A stretch of DNA of 64,000 bases from Ralstonia pickettii (GCF_030582395.1 NZ_CP104381.1:1984001-2048000), one strand, 5' to 3'. Shown: positions 48,809 to 59,254, counted from the stretch's first letter. A program made the numbers and translations. The notes: generated by a model not told the origin, from the sequence alone.

Positions 48809-48971
48809 GGGACGCCCGCCTTTTTGAATGGTTGCAACAGCACTGCCCGCAGGCGGCGCCTTGTCGCCCCATCGAAGGCGCCGGGTCCGCAGCCTTACGA
48901 CGCCTCGACCGCGCGTCGTCTTGCGGAGGGGCCTGCGCGGAACATCCCGTGGAACAGACCCCGAATTTGAT

Positions 48972-49056
48972 TGGTGCCGACGGCGAGACTCGAACTCGCA
49001 CAGCTTTCGCCACTACCCCCTCAAGATAGCGTGTCTACCAATTTCACCACGTCGGC
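48972..49056 (-). tRNA. tRNA-Leu (anticodon GAG)
   Basis: 85-nt tRNA with CCA encoded. Acceptor stem GCCGACG/CGTCGGC (49056-49050 with 48982-48976), D region GTGGTGAAATTGGTAGACAC, anticodon stem CTATC/GGTAG with loop TTGAGGG (anticodon GAG at 49022-49020), long variable arm and T-loop GTTCGAGTC. Reads CTC/CTT Leu codons. Lies between secG and nuoA, as usual in this order. Confidence 0.97.
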
Positions 49057-49235
49057 TGGGGGAAGAAACTCTATCAGGAACCCGGTTGAGGCTTAGCGCC
49101 CCTGCCCGTTTTCCGTATTGTTTCAAGCCTTGCATTCTACCGCAAAGCGAAGCTTTTGTTCAATGCACAAAGAAAAATCTTATGCTTCGCGGCGCGCTGA
49201 AAACCCAAACAGTACGCCGCGATCGTTACATCAAA

Positions 49236-49598
49236 TTACTTGGGCACAGCGGGCGAGGAAGCTGCGGCCGGACCAGCAGCCGGAGCCGAGGCCGCCGGTG
49301 CCGACGCCGTGGACGTAACAGGTGCGACCGAACCCATCACACCCGCAGACACACTGCCCTTGCTGGTGCCGATCAGCGTCAGCGCCAACGTGGCAATGAA
49401 AAACACGGTAGCCAGCACAGCCGTCGTGCGCGACAAGAAGTTGGCCGAGCCTGTTGCGCCGAACAGGCTACCCGACGCACCGGAGCCAAAGGCTGCCCCA
49501 ACGTCGGCGCCCTTGCCGTGCTGCAGCAGCACCAGGCCGATCACACCGAGCGCGCTCAGGATTTGTGCCACCAGCAGCAGAGTCTTCAGAATTGCCAT
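49236..49598 (-). CDS. secG: Protein-export membrane protein SecG
   Basis: 120 residues, two membrane helices (about residues 3-23 and 53-74) around the conserved LLQHGKGADVGAAFGSGASGSLFGATGSANFLSRTTAVLATVFF. The C-terminus is an Ala/Pro/Ser-rich tail (about residues 90-120). SecG aids SecYE translocation with SecA. Start ATG at 49598; an upstream in-frame start at 49631 is not supported. 62 bp after tpiA. Confidence 0.93.
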   Translation of the reverse strand: MAILKTLLLVAQILSALGVIGLVLLQHGKGADVGAAFGSGASGSLFGATGSANFLSRTTAVLATVFFIATLALTLIGTSKGSVSAGVMGSVAPVTSTASAPAASAPAAGPAAASSPAVPK

Positions 49599-49660
49599 TT
49601 CGTTTCTCTCAATAATATGTTGCAGTCGCACATCGGTGACATTGCGACTCGATCCGTCGT

Positions 49661-50407
49661 TTATGCGCGACCGATCGCCAGGAAATCTTCGGCCTTCAGG
49701 GAGGCGCCGCCGATCAGGCCACCATCGATGTCCGCCATAGCAAACAGTTCGCCGGCATTGTCCGGCTTGACGCTTCCGCCATACAGAATTACCAAGCGCT
49801 GCGCCACACCCGCATCACGGGCAGCGACGCGCGCTCGAAGGAACGCATGCACAGCCTGCGCCTGCTCGCTGGATGCGGTTTTGCCTGTGCCGATCGCCCA
49901 GACCGGCTCATAAGCCACAACAATACGACCCAGTTGCTCCGCCGACAGCGCTTCCAGTACCGCATCCAGTTGCTGGCCCACCACCTGCTCGGTCTCACCG
50001 GCTTCGCGCTGCGCAAGCGTTTCGCCCACACAGACGATCGGTGTGATGCCGTGTTCGAGCGCGCGCAGGGCCTTGGCCGCCACTTGCGCGTCGGTTTCAC
50101 CGTGGTACGACCGACGCTCGGAGTGCCCAACGATCACGTAGCCGCAACCGAATTCCGACAACATCGACGCCGCCACTTCGCCCGTAAAGGCGCCGCGCGC
50201 TTCAGCCGAAACATCCTGGGCGCCCCATGCCACCGCAGAACCGGCGAGCAGCGACTGGCACTGCGCCAGGTACGGAAACGGCGCACATACCGCCAGCGTG
50301 GCGGCGGTTTTGCCTGCGGCCTTGATCTGCTCAAGCAGCGCGGCGTTCGTGCTCAGGCTGCCATGCAGCTTCCAGTTCCCCACCACCAGCTTCGGTCTTG
50401 CGTTCAC
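49661..50407 (-). CDS. tpiA: Triosephosphate isomerase
   Basis: 248 residues. Active-site Lys in [10 protein letters not shown] near 12, His in [14 protein letters not shown] near 97, Glu in [13 protein letters not shown] near 168 and the phosphate-loop [14 protein letters not shown] near 208. Converts dihydroxyacetone phosphate and glyceraldehyde 3-phosphate. Start codon GTG (50405-50407). Upstream of secG and tRNA-Leu on the same strand. Confidence 0.97.
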   Translation of the reverse strand: MNARPKLVVGNWKLHGSLSTNAALLEQIKAAGKTAATLAVCAPFPYLAQCQSLLAGSAVAWGAQDVSAEARGAFTGEVAASMLSEFGCGYVIVGHSERRSYHGETDAQVAAKALRALEHGITPIVCVGETLAQREAGETEQVVGQQLDAVLEALSAEQLGRIVVAYEPVWAIGTGKTASSEQAQAVHAFLRARVAARDAGVAQRLVILYGGSVKPDNAGELFAMADIDGGLIGGASLKAEDFLAIGRA

Positions 50408-50486
50408 GTTTTGCCCGGTCGACTGTCAAATAAACCCGGCATTCTACCGTGGCGGCAAAAACAGGGTCAATTTTGACGTCTTGGAA

Positions 50487-51491
50487 TCAATCCCAAACCA
50501 ACATGATCTTGCCGATATGGGCGCTCGATTCCATCAGCGCGTGGGCCTGGGCCGCCTGCGCGGCCGGCATGACCTCATGGACGACCGGCTTGATGCGCCC
50601 AGAAGCCAGCAACGGCCAGACCGTTTCATACAGGTTGGCCGCGATGGCCGCCTTGAACGCGACCGGACGCGGGCGCAGTGTCGAACCCGTCAGCGTAAGG
50701 CGGCGGCGCAGGATGTCACCCAGCGGCACCTCGGCTTTGGCGCCGCCCAGCAATGCAATCAATACGATGCGACCGTCGTCAGCAGTGCAGTCAATTTCGC
50801 GCGCGACATAGCTGCCGCCGACCATGTCGAGCACCACGTCGGCGCCACGGCCCGTCTCAGCCTTGACGATCTCGACAAAATCTTCGGTCTTGTAATTGAT
50901 GGCGCGCGCAGCACCGAGTTTGACGCACGCGTCGCACTTGTCGGCGCTACCTGCCGTCGCAAAAACACGGTGACCCAATGCGGACGCGATCTGAATGGCC
51001 GTCGTTCCGATGCCACTGGAGCCACCTTGCACGAGCAGCGTCTCATCGGCACCGTGTGCGCCGCGCCCCAGCAAGCCGCGGTCGAATACGTTCGACCACA
51101 CGGTGAAATAGTTCTCGGGCAACGCAGCGGCTTCCACATCGGACAAACCGGCCGGCACGGGCAGCACCTGGCCCAGCGGTGCCGTGCAGAACTCCGCGTA
51201 GCCCCCACCCTGCACCAGCGCGCAGACGCGATCGCCCACCTTCAAGCCGTAGCGGTTGTCAGCATGCGCCAGATCACCACTGACAATTTCGCCAGCGACT
51301 TCCAGTCCGGGAATGTCGGACGCACCGGGCGGCACCGGATAATTGCCTGTCCGCTGAAACACATCCGGCCGGTTCACGCCGGCAGCGCGCACACGGATCA
51401 ACACCTCACCAGCCTTGGTTTCCGGCATCGGGCGCTCGCCGAGCTGCAGGACGTCAGGGCCACCGTATTGGGTGATTTCAATCGCTTTCAT
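50487..51491 (-). CDS. Zinc-independent quinone oxidoreductase (PIG3-type MDR)
   Basis: 334 residues of the medium-chain dehydrogenase/reductase superfamily without zinc ligands. N-terminal MKAIEITQYGGPDVLQLGERPMPE and VRAAGVNRPDVFQRTGNYPVPPGASDIPGLEVAGEI near 35-70; NADPH-binding LVQGGSSGIGTTAIQIASALG near 152-172. Resembles human PIG3/TP53I3, which reduces quinones with NADPH. 79 bp upstream of tpiA; promoter unclear. Confidence 0.9.
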   Translation of the reverse strand: MKAIEITQYGGPDVLQLGERPMPETKAGEVLIRVRAAGVNRPDVFQRTGNYPVPPGASDIPGLEVAGEIVSGDLAHADNRYGLKVGDRVCALVQGGGYAEFCTAPLGQVLPVPAGLSDVEAAALPENYFTVWSNVFDRGLLGRGAHGADETLLVQGGSSGIGTTAIQIASALGHRVFATAGSADKCDACVKLGAARAINYKTEDFVEIVKAETGRGADVVLDMVGGSYVAREIDCTADDGRIVLIALLGGAKAEVPLGDILRRRLTLTGSTLRPRPVAFKAAIAANLYETVWPLLASGRIKPVVHEVMPAAQAAQAHALMESSAHIGKIMLVWD

Positions 51492-51530
51492 GGGAATCGG
51501 ATCAATGAGGTTTACGACGCGACGCTCGAG

Positions 51531-52484
51531 TTACGAGACGCTACGCTTGGGCTCGACAAAATGTTGCGGAATGCCACGCGTGGTTTCGCGCATGATTTCC
51601 TGTTTGCCGTGGACGATGCCGTCGGCGATCTTCCCGATATGCAACTTCAGCCACATCTCCGTCGGGGAGCCCGCGCGATAGTCCGCCGGGCCGAGCATGT
51701 CGACGCGATCATCGGCACGCAAGTTGTCGGCCTGCTCGAACGAACGCGGGCTTTCAGGGTTGTAGACCGCATAGGTACGGCCGCCGCCCTTGCGGGCGAC
51801 CGAAAACGCCGGAATGTCGCTCGGCCCATCGGCCACGTAGATCATGTTTGCGAACGGCACGCGGCGCTCGTCTTCGGCAATCGAGGAGTTGACACTTACG
51901 GCTTCGGGGTGCTTGTTGACGCCCTTGTTGATCTCAAATAGCGCCCGCGTCTTGGTCGTGTTGTCAATCGCATAGATGATTTCCGAGACGACCGGCCGAC
52001 CATCCGCGTTCATGTCGGGCGCCTCCAGGAATTCGCAGCCCCACACGCCATCGATGTATGGGGCAATGGGTGAGCCCTTGATCATCTCCGTCAGGCCGGT
52101 GCTGACAATGTAGTGCTCAAGCTTGATGTCGAACGCTTGGTAGGCCCCGTTGTCGCGCACCCACGCCTTGCTGCGCTCGAAAAAATCCGCTACGCCGGGA
52201 AAGAATTCAAGTTCGGCGCCCAGCTCACGCAGCGTAGCGTTGTCGAGACCGCCCATGCGGCCGTCGCGCACATGGCGCAGCAGCACATTGAGATAAAACG
52301 TTTCGTGGTTGACCTTCTGGCCACGCGATTCGATTTCGCGCGACCCCTCTGCCACTTCATCCCAGAAGGCTTGCTCGGAGATGTTGAAGCGGTCGAACAG
52401 CGGCACTTGCATGTAGCGCGGGATCAGCGTCTTGTCGAAGTCCCAGACGATGGCGATGCGGTTTTGCTCGAACAGGCGGCTCAT
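51531..52484 (-). CDS. HAD-superfamily hydrolase
   Basis: 317 residues. Motif I WDFDKTLIPRYM near 13-24 (nucleophile Asp), motif II Thr/Ser in YIVSTGLTEMIKG near 127, and motif III/IV YVADGPSDIPAFSV near 234-247. A helical cap between motifs I and II indicates a subfamily I-type phosphatase, close to phosphoserine/pyrimidine phosphatases, but substrate unknown. Start at ATG 52484. Precedes the quinone oxidoreductase gene; a bidirectional terminator separates it from pnp. Confidence 0.85.
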   Translation of the reverse strand: MSRLFEQNRIAIVWDFDKTLIPRYMQVPLFDRFNISEQAFWDEVAEGSREIESRGQKVNHETFYLNVLLRHVRDGRMGGLDNATLRELGAELEFFPGVADFFERSKAWVRDNGAYQAFDIKLEHYIVSTGLTEMIKGSPIAPYIDGVWGCEFLEAPDMNADGRPVVSEIIYAIDNTTKTRALFEINKGVNKHPEAVSVNSSIAEDERRVPFANMIYVADGPSDIPAFSVARKGGGRTYAVYNPESPRSFEQADNLRADDRVDMLGPADYRAGSPTEMWLKLHIGKIADGIVHGKQEIMRETTRGIPQHFVEPKRSVS

Positions 52485-52533
52485 GATGGGGCGCAAAGGC
52501 GCAACGGGAAGAACTCGCGACGCAGTGTAAACA

Positions 52534-52566
52534 AAAAAACGGCTGGACATCGTCCAGCCGTTTTTC
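52534..52566. terminator. Bidirectional terminator between pnp and the HAD gene
   Basis: Stem AAAACGGCTGGAC/GTCCAGCCGTTTT (52536-52548 with 52552-52564), three-base loop, T tracts on both strands. It ends pnp on the minus strand. Confidence 0.88.
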
Positions 52567-52584
52567 TTGGCGAAAACCGCTCGC

Positions 52585-54756
52585 TTATTGCTGTTGTTGC
52601 TGCTGTTGCGAGGCGGCGTCGCCAGCACCCGGTGCTTGCGGTGCAGCGGCCGGCACGTCGCCTTCTTCGGCCTTGGCGGCCTTGATCGACAGACGCATAC
52701 GGCCCTTCTCGTCAGTGCTCAGCAGCTTCACGCGCACAGCCTGACCTTCCTTCACATAGTCGGAAACCTGGTTCACGCGCTCGTTGGCGATCTCCGAGAT
52801 ATGCAGCAGACCGTCCTTGCCCGGCAGGATGTTCACGATCGCGCCAAAGTCCAGCAGCTTGAGAACCGTGCCGCTGTAGATCTTGCCCACTTCGGCTTCG
52901 GCCGTGATGCCTTCGATGCGACGCTTGGCTTCTGCCATGCCTTCCGAGGACGTCGACGCAATGGTGATCGTGCCGTCTTCCTGGATGTCGATCGTGCAGC
53001 CGGTTTCCTTGGTCAGCGCCTGGATGGTCGAACCGCCCTTGCCGATCACGTCGCGGATCTTCTCCGGATTGATCTTGACCGTGATCATGCGCGGAGCGTG
53101 TTCCGACAGCTCGGTACGTGCGCCGCCCATGGCAGCCTGCATCTTGCCCAGGATGTGCAGACGGCCTTCCTTGGCTTGCGCCAGCGCCACCTGCATGATT
53201 TCCTTGGTGATGCCCTGCACCTTGATGTCCATCTGCAGTGCGGTGATACCAGCGTCGGTACCCGCGACCTTGAAGTCCATGTCGCCCAGGTGATCTTCGT
53301 CACCCAGAATGTCGGTCAGCACGGCGAACTTGTTGTCTTCCAGGATCAGGCCCATGGCCACGCCGGCCACGTGCGCCTTGAGGGGCACGCCAGCATCCAT
53401 CAGTGCCAGCGAACCGCCACACACCGAAGCCATCGACGACGAGCCGTTCGACTCGGTGATTTCCGACACCAGACGGATCGTGTAAGCGAATTCGTCGTCC
53501 TTCGGCAGCACCGGAATCAGAGCGCGCTTGGCCAGACGGCCGTGGCCGACTTCGCGGCGCTTCGGGCTGCCCACGCGACCGGTTTCGCCCGTGGCGAACG
53601 GCGGCATGTTGTAGTGGAGCATGAAGCGATCACGGTACTCGCCTTGCAGCGCGTCGATGATCTGCTCGTCGCTCTTGGTGCCGAGCGTGGCCACCACCAG
53701 CGCTTGCGTTTCACCACGCGTGAACAGGGCCGAGCCGTGCGCACGCGGCAGCACCGACGAACGGATCTCGATCGGGCGCACCGTGCGGGTGTCGCGACCG
53801 TCGATACGCGGTTCGCCGTTCAGGATCTGGCCGCGCACGATCTTCGATTCGAGTTCGAACAGGATGTTGTCGACTTCCACGCCGTCAGCTTCCACACCGG
53901 CTTCGGCCAGCTTGGTCGCAACCGACTTGTAGACTTCCTTGAGCTTCTGGCTGCGGGCCGACTTCTGGCGCAGTTGGTAAGCGGCTTGCAGATCGGCCAG
54001 GCCCAGTTCGGACACCTTGGCGACCAGCGCTTCGTTCTTCGGAGCCGCTTGCCAATCCCACTCGGGCTTACCGCCGTCGCGCACCAGCTCGTGGATCGCG
54101 TTGATGGCGATCTGCATCTGCTCATGGCCGTACACCACGGCGCCCAGCATGACTTCTTCCGACAGCTGCTGCGCTTCCGATTCGACCATCAGCACAGCAC
54201 GCTCGGTACCGGCCACAACCAGGTCCAGATCCGAATGCGCGAGTTGGGCACGATTCGGGTTCAGCAGGTACTGGCCATCCTTGTAACCCACGCGGGCAGC
54301 GCCCACCGGGCCGTTGAACGGCAGACCCGACACGGCCAGCGCAGCCGAAGCCGCCACCAGCGCCGGGATGTCGGCCGGCACTTCCGGGTTCATCGACAGC
54401 ACGTGGATCACGACCTGGACTTCGTTGTAGAAGCCTTCCGGGAACAGCGGACGCAGCGGACGATCGATCAGGCGCGAGGTCAGCGTTTCGTTTTCCGACG
54501 GACGGCCTTCACGCTTGAAGAAGCCCCCCGGAATCTTGCCGGCAGCGTAGGTCTTCTCGAGGTAGTCGACGGTCAGCGGGAAGAAGTCTTGACCCGGCTT
54601 CGGGTTCTTGGCGCCCACCACGGTGGCGAGCACGACGGTGTCGTCCATATCGAGCAGCACAGCGCCGCTCGCCTGACGGGCGATCTCACCCGTCTCCATG
54701 CGGACCTTATGGCCGCCCCATTGGAATTCTTTGACGACCTTATTGAACATGGTCAT
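52585..54756 (-). CDS. pnp: Polyribonucleotide nucleotidyltransferase (PNPase)
   Basis: 723 residues. Two RNase PH domains (first about residues 12-140, second about 310-530, with the phosphate-binding region), KH domain with the [10 protein letters not shown] loop near 560-570, and S1 domain with [10 protein letters not shown] near 651. Degrades RNA 3' to 5' with phosphate; part of the degradosome. ATG at 54756 is chosen by AGGAG 5 bases upstream and [11 protein letters not shown]; the C-terminus ends in seven Gln. Downstream of rpsO. Confidence 0.96.
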   Translation of the reverse strand: MTMFNKVVKEFQWGGHKVRMETGEIARQASGAVLLDMDDTVVLATVVGAKNPKPGQDFFPLTVDYLEKTYAAGKIPGGFFKREGRPSENETLTSRLIDRPLRPLFPEGFYNEVQVVIHVLSMNPEVPADIPALVAASAALAVSGLPFNGPVGAARVGYKDGQYLLNPNRAQLAHSDLDLVVAGTERAVLMVESEAQQLSEEVMLGAVVYGHEQMQIAINAIHELVRDGGKPEWDWQAAPKNEALVAKVSELGLADLQAAYQLRQKSARSQKLKEVYKSVATKLAEAGVEADGVEVDNILFELESKIVRGQILNGEPRIDGRDTRTVRPIEIRSSVLPRAHGSALFTRGETQALVVATLGTKSDEQIIDALQGEYRDRFMLHYNMPPFATGETGRVGSPKRREVGHGRLAKRALIPVLPKDDEFAYTIRLVSEITESNGSSSMASVCGGSLALMDAGVPLKAHVAGVAMGLILEDNKFAVLTDILGDEDHLGDMDFKVAGTDAGITALQMDIKVQGITKEIMQVALAQAKEGRLHILGKMQAAMGGARTELSEHAPRMITVKINPEKIRDVIGKGGSTIQALTKETGCTIDIQEDGTITIASTSSEGMAEAKRRIEGITAEAEVGKIYSGTVLKLLDFGAIVNILPGKDGLLHISEIANERVNQVSDYVKEGQAVRVKLLSTDEKGRMRLSIKAAKAEEGDVPAAAPQAPGAGDAASQQQQQQQ

Positions 54757-55074
54757 AGCATCTCCTGTTCGGTATTCGCGGCGCGCTTCATTGCGCTTCA
54801 CCGCGACAAACACGTTCCGTAAGACGGTGCGGTTGCAGAGGTGTGTTTTATGCCATTCCAGCGCAGCGCTGGCATCAATGCCGCGTTGGAATGACACAAG
54901 GCCCTGCTTCCTGCCGCCCCCGGTCCTTGGCAGCCGCTCCATTTTGAACTAGCCGACTGCCATCACTCACCGGTTGCCCGGCGCGGCCACAAACGCGGCC
55001 GCCAAAAACAAAATGCCTGCATCAGCACGCTGACGCAGGCACTTTTCATCACGCGCAGTGCGTGATACCCACCA
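54757..55074 (-). promoter_or_regulatory. pnp leader region with stable hairpin
   Basis: 318 bp without a gene between rpsO and pnp. Bases 54854-54864 (CATTCCAGCGC) pair with 54883-54893 (GCGTTGGAATG), an 11-bp stem with one G-T pair; CCAGCGC/GCGCTGG (54858-54864 with 54866-54872) is a competing shorter hairpin. In E. coli the pnp leader holds an RNase III-cleaved stem used in autoregulation; a similar role here is inference. The rpsO terminator is at 55003-55041. Confidence 0.55.
55003..55041 (-). terminator. Terminator after rpsO
   Basis: Stem TGCCTGC/GCAGGCA (55014-55020 with 55035-55041), extended by TCAGC/GCTGA with a mismatch; on the minus strand TTTTGTTTTT follows. Confidence 0.8.
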
Positions 55075-55344
55075 TTACTTACGCAGGCCCAGCTTCGCAA
55101 CCAGGGCGGTGTAACGGTCAGCGTCCTTGCTCTTGAGGTAGTCCAGCAGACGGCGACGACGGCTCACCATGCGGAGCAGACCGCGACGGCTGTGGTGATC
55201 CTTCATGTGCGCCTTGAAGTGCGGCTGCAGTTCGTTGATGCGGGCGGTCAGCAGTGCAACTTGCACTTCCGGGCTACCCGTGTCGTTGGCGCTGCGGCCG
55301 TTATCTTTGACGATGTCTTGCTTGTTGATGTCAGCGACGGACAT
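55075..55344 (-). CDS. rpsO: 30S ribosomal protein S15
   Basis: 89 residues, standard for S15. [44 protein letters not shown] and [22 protein letters not shown] near 45-67 are diagnostic. Binds 16S rRNA early in assembly. Start at 55344 by homology. The order rpsO-pnp is the classical bacterial one. Confidence 0.98.
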   Translation of the reverse strand: MSVADINKQDIVKDNGRSANDTGSPEVQVALLTARINELQPHFKAHMKDHHSRRGLLRMVSRRRRLLDYLKSKDADRYTALVAKLGLRK

Positions 55345-55503
55345 TTTGATTCCTTTGACTTGCGGACACTGCAGCGCCGGAATGGCCGCCGTTGGTGCCG
55401 TGTTGAACAATGATCTTGCCACCCGATACCAAATCGGCCCGGACAGCAAGACCGCGATTATAGCCCAGAACGCCATCCTGACGACAATCTCGTGTCAGGC
55501 TGC

Positions 55504-56763
55504 TCAGGGACGCACCATTTTGCACGACGTGGCCAAAGCAATTTGCGATGCTTGAATCACTTTCAGTGTACGGAAACCGTAGCCAGAGCCTTCAATATCG
55601 AAGGGTGTCCCGGGCGCCCCTGCCCGCTCCATTTGCGTGACGATAAGCGGTTGAATGGCCTGGTGATCCTCCGCTCGCAAGGTGATCCGGTGAAACCCGT
55701 TATCAAGCGATGCGCCTTCCAGCGCACGTGCCACCCCTACCGCTTCCGCGGAACCGGCCCGCTCGATGGCGGTGGCCAGCATATCCACCATCATCTGGTC
55801 GCGCAGCAGCGGGTAGTCGTCGGCGGGCGCCGGATAACGGGCGCGGAAGGCCTTGTAGAAGGCATCGGACTTGGCCCCGCCCAAATTCGGGTGCCATTCA
55901 GCGACCGCTACGACACGGCCAACGCCCGCATCGCCCATCGCACCTGGCGCGCCCAGCGAGTTGCCATAGAACGTAAAGAAGCGGGCCTTGAGCCCGGCAT
56001 CCCGAGCAGCCTTGACGAGCAGCGTCAAATCGTTACCCCAGTTGCCAGTGATGACCGTATCCGCCCCGGATGCGGCAATGCGCGCCACATACGGCGCGAA
56101 GTCTTTTACCTTGCCTATCGGGTGCAGCACCTCGCCAACGATCGCGACATCTGGCCGCTTCTCGCTCAATTGCTGGCGCGCCAATTGCGCCACCTGGCGG
56201 CCGAATGTGTAGTCCTGCCCGATCAGGTACACCCGTTTGACGGCTTTGTCCGCGCGGATCACTTCCGTGAGCGCGTGCATACGCATGTCGGCCGATGCGT
56301 CAAAGCGGAAATGCCAGAAGCTGCATGCTTCGTTGGTCAGCGCGGGATCGACGGCGGCGTAGTTCAGAAACAGCACGCGCGCGCCCGGATGACGCTCGTT
56401 GTAGCGCGAGATCGACGTCGACAACGCCGCCGCTGCCGCCGAACTGTTGCCCTGCAGCACAAAGCGGATGCCCGCATCCGTCGCGGCCTGCAACTGCAGC
56501 AACGACTCGTCGACACTGTTCTTGCTATCAAAGCGCGCAAGGGCAAGCGGATGCATGCCGTCGGGCAACTTCACACCGCCGCGCGCATTCACGCCCTCGA
56601 TCGCCATGCGCAGATTGCGCTCAACTGCCTCGCCCGCGTTGGCAAACGGGCCTGAAAGACCTTCAATCAGCGCCAGCCGGATCGGCGCGGCTTCGGGCTG
56701 GGCACCCGCTGTTCCACACAACCCAACGGCCGCCAGCGCGGCCACAAACCAACGAAACACCAT
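55504..56763 (-). CDS. ABC transporter substrate-binding protein (branched-chain amino-acid type)
   Basis: 419 residues. Signal peptide MVFRWFVAALAAVGLCGTAGAQ, then type I periplasmic-binding fold (Peripla_BP_6): IRLALIEGLSGPFANAGEAVERNLRMAIEGVNARGG near 27-65, RVYLIGQDYTFGRQVA near 170, and GNWGNDLTLLVKAARDAG near 232. Family members bind amino acids, amides or aromatic acids; ligand unknown. No permease or ATPase gene is adjacent, so an orphan binding protein or sensor. Confidence 0.87.
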   Translation of the reverse strand: MVFRWFVAALAAVGLCGTAGAQPEAAPIRLALIEGLSGPFANAGEAVERNLRMAIEGVNARGGVKLPDGMHPLALARFDSKNSVDESLLQLQAATDAGIRFVLQGNSSAAAAALSTSISRYNERHPGARVLFLNYAAVDPALTNEACSFWHFRFDASADMRMHALTEVIRADKAVKRVYLIGQDYTFGRQVAQLARQQLSEKRPDVAIVGEVLHPIGKVKDFAPYVARIAASGADTVITGNWGNDLTLLVKAARDAGLKARFFTFYGNSLGAPGAMGDAGVGRVVAVAEWHPNLGGAKSDAFYKAFRARYPAPADDYPLLRDQMMVDMLATAIERAGSAEAVGVARALEGASLDNGFHRITLRAEDHQAIQPLIVTQMERAGAPGTPFDIEGSGYGFRTLKVIQASQIALATSCKMVRP

Positions 56764-56866
56764 GGCAAATCTCCGGGAAGCGCGGATGGTAAAGCGCCGG
56801 CGCCTATCGACACAAGCCGGCACAAATCACTCGCCCGCCTACACTAAGGGCATTGGAGGAACCACT

Positions 56867-57391
56867 GTGAACATTCGATCGACATGGCAGTGCGCGGCGC
56901 TGCTCGCCGTAGCGCTGGCGTCAACAAGCGCGTGCACCGTATTGGCGCCCGTACAAACGGGCGAAGCACTGGTCGGCCAACCCGCTTCTGCCGTGGAGGC
57001 ACGGTTTGGCACACCACCGGAACGGTATCCCCGCGCCGGTGGCGGCACGCGCTGGCTATATCCAACGCAGCCTTATGGGCAATTCACCTATGCCGCTGAT
57101 TTCGACGCAAGCGGCAAGCTCGTCTCGTTCCGGCAGATTCTGACCACGATGGACTTTGCGCAGATCCGCGTCGGGACCGCGACGCAGAATGACGTGCTGC
57201 AGACATTCGGCAAGCCAGAGGAGACCGCGTATTTCCGACTGATGGATCGGCAGGTGTGGTCCTACCGCTTCAAGCATGAAGGCGTCTGGCCCTCGCTGAT
57301 GCACTTCTATTTCGACCGCGATGGCGTCGTACGGCTCACGCAGGTCAGCCCCGACCCCATGTACGACCACGATCACGATTCCAGCCGCTGA
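56867..57391 (+). CDS. Outer-membrane lipoprotein, BamE/SmpA-like
   Basis: 174 residues from a GTG start (56867-56869) with GGAGGA 6 bases upstream. N-terminal signal and lipobox-like TSAC with Cys near residue 23. A first VGQPASAVEARFGTPPERYP near 41 and a second VGTATQNDVLQTFGKPEETAYF near 105 resemble two copies of the BamE/SmpA-type segment. Probably lipid-anchored in the outer membrane. Only plus-strand gene in the region and convergent with leuA. Confidence 0.75.
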   Translation: MNIRSTWQCAALLAVALASTSACTVLAPVQTGEALVGQPASAVEARFGTPPERYPRAGGGTRWLYPTQPYGQFTYAADFDASGKLVSFRQILTTMDFAQIRVGTATQNDVLQTFGKPEETAYFRLMDRQVWSYRFKHEGVWPSLMHFYFDRDGVVRLTQVSPDPMYDHDHDSSR

Positions 57392-57420
57392 GTCAGCGTC
57401 AAACGCCAGAACGGCAACAT

Positions 57421-57447
57421 CCACGCGAGGCGGATCGCCTGGCGTGG
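57421..57447. repeat. Inverted repeat between the BamE-like gene and leuA
   Basis: CCACGC-G-AGGCG / CGCCT-G-GCGTGG, 11 paired bases with one mismatch around a GAT centre, 30 bp past the BamE-like stop. No T run follows, so terminator function is unproven. Rest of 57392-57635 shows nothing recognisable. Confidence 0.5.
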
Positions 57448-57635
57448 ACCTTCGGGTCGGCCATGTCGTGGATCGCACAGACATCGCTCTCAAAGACGGC
57501 CGGCATGGTGCACGCTCCTGACGTGCCCGGTGCCGCCGCACCCGCTTGGCGTTCCGGTGGATAACCGGGTGCGCGCTCAGTGGTGATCGTGTTGGGGTCT
57601 GGGCTGACTCCTGCGTGTGTTGATGAAACCCGCGA

Positions 57636-59177
57636 TCAGATCTGCGGGTTAAGTTTTTCGCTGCTCTTGTCCTGCAGCTTGTTCAGCGCGGCAAGGTAAG
57701 CCTTGGCAGATGCCGCAACGATGTCCGGATCCGTGCCCACACCGTTGACGATGCGGCCCGACTTGGACAGCCGCACCGTCACTTCGCCCTGCGCCTGCGT
57801 GCCCGTCGTGATCGCGTTGACGGAATACAGCAGTTGCTCTGCGCCGCTGGCGACCTTGCTCTCAATCGCGTTCAGCGTAGCGTCGACCGGGCCATTGCCC
57901 TCCGCTTCGCCCGTCACTTCCTTGCCGTCCGCAACGAAGACGATGCGCGCGTGCGGACGCTCGCCAGTCTCTGAACGCTGGGCCAGCGACACGAAACGGA
58001 AGTGCTCGCCCTCGCTGTGCTGCGCCTCGTTCGAGACGATGGCGACGATGTCCTCGTCAAAGATCTCGGCCTTCTGGTCGGCCAGCTCCTTGAAGCGGGT
58101 GAAAGCTGCGTTCAACTCGGCTTCGGAATCCAGCTCGATGCCCAGCTCCTGCAGACGCTGCTTGAACGCGTTGCGGCCCGAGAGTTTGCCCAGGACGATC
58201 TTGTTAGCCGTCCAGCCCACATCTTCGGCACGCATGATTTCGTATGTGTCACGCGCCTTGAGCACGCCATCCTGGTGGATGCCCGAAGCGTGTGCGAACG
58301 CGTTGGCACCCACGACAGCCTTGTTCGGCTGCACGACGAAACCAGTGATCTGCGAGACCAGCTTGGACGCCGGCACGATCTGCGAGGTGTCGACACCGAC
58401 ATCCAGGTTGAAGTAGTCACGACGCGTCTTCACGGCCATCACGACCTCTTCGAGGCTGGTGTTGCCAGCGCGCTCGCCCAGACCGTTGATCGTGCATTCG
58501 ATCTGCCGCGCGCCGCCCAACTGGACAGCGGTCAGCGAGTTTGCAACGGCCATGCCCAGATCGTCATGGCAGTGCACTGACCAGATCGCCTTGTCGGAAT
58601 TGGGGATGCGCTCACGTACCGAACGGATCAGAGCGGCGTAGCCTTCCGGCACCGCGTAGCCCACCGTATCCGGCAGATTGATGGTGGTCGCGCCTTCGGC
58701 GATCACCCCCTCCAGCACGCGGCAGAGGAAGTCCATGTCGGAGCGGCTGCCATCTTCCGGCGAGAATTCGATGTCGTCAGTGAACTGGCGGGCAAAGCGC
58801 ACCGCCAGGCGCGCCTGCTCGTACACCTGATCCGGCGACATGCGCAGCTTCTTCTCCATGTGCAGCGCCGATGTGGCGATGAACGTGTGGATGCGGAACT
58901 GCCCCGCCGGCTTGAGCGCCTCGGCAGCGCGAGAGATATCACGGTCGTTCGCACGGGCGAGCGAGCAAATGCGCGAATCCTTGACCGACTGCGCAATCGC
59001 ACGGATCGCTTCAAAGTCACCGTTTGAGCTTGCCGCAAAGCCAGCCTCGATCACGTCCACCTTGAGCCGCTCAAGCTGCTTGGCGATGCGGATCTTCTCT
59101 TCCTTGGTCATCGACGCCCCGGGGGACTGCTCGCCGTCGCGCAAGGTGGTATCAAAAATGATGAGTTTGTCGCTCAT
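57636..59177 (-). CDS. leuA: 2-isopropylmalate synthase
   Basis: 513 residues. Catalytic barrel: [16 protein letters not shown] near 7-22, [15 protein letters not shown] near 202-216 (metal-binding HxH), [22 protein letters not shown] near 238, and [12 protein letters not shown] near 292. C-terminal regulatory domain (about 390-510) for leucine feedback, with [22 protein letters not shown]. First committed step of leucine synthesis, from 2-oxoisovalerate and acetyl-CoA. Start at 59177, AAGGAG upstream. A leader with attenuator lies before it. Confidence 0.97.
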   Translation of the reverse strand: MSDKLIIFDTTLRDGEQSPGASMTKEEKIRIAKQLERLKVDVIEAGFAASSNGDFEAIRAIAQSVKDSRICSLARANDRDISRAAEALKPAGQFRIHTFIATSALHMEKKLRMSPDQVYEQARLAVRFARQFTDDIEFSPEDGSRSDMDFLCRVLEGVIAEGATTINLPDTVGYAVPEGYAALIRSVRERIPNSDKAIWSVHCHDDLGMAVANSLTAVQLGGARQIECTINGLGERAGNTSLEEVVMAVKTRRDYFNLDVGVDTSQIVPASKLVSQITGFVVQPNKAVVGANAFAHASGIHQDGVLKARDTYEIMRAEDVGWTANKIVLGKLSGRNAFKQRLQELGIELDSEAELNAAFTRFKELADQKAEIFDEDIVAIVSNEAQHSEGEHFRFVSLAQRSETGERPHARIVFVADGKEVTGEAEGNGPVDATLNAIESKVASGAEQLLYSVNAITTGTQAQGEVTVRLSKSGRIVNGVGTDPDIVAASAKAYLAALNKLQDKSSEKLNPQI

Positions 59178-59254
59178 GGCGGCTCCTTGGTGGGTTGACG
59201 TTTTTGGCGTCGGTCTTAGTGGTGTCTCGAAAGGTTTTTTGCGGCGCAGAATGC

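Noticed and set aside
52567..54822. 751-codon plus-strand frame opposite pnp
   Set aside because: pnp is unambiguous on the minus strand; the antisense translation shows no family features.
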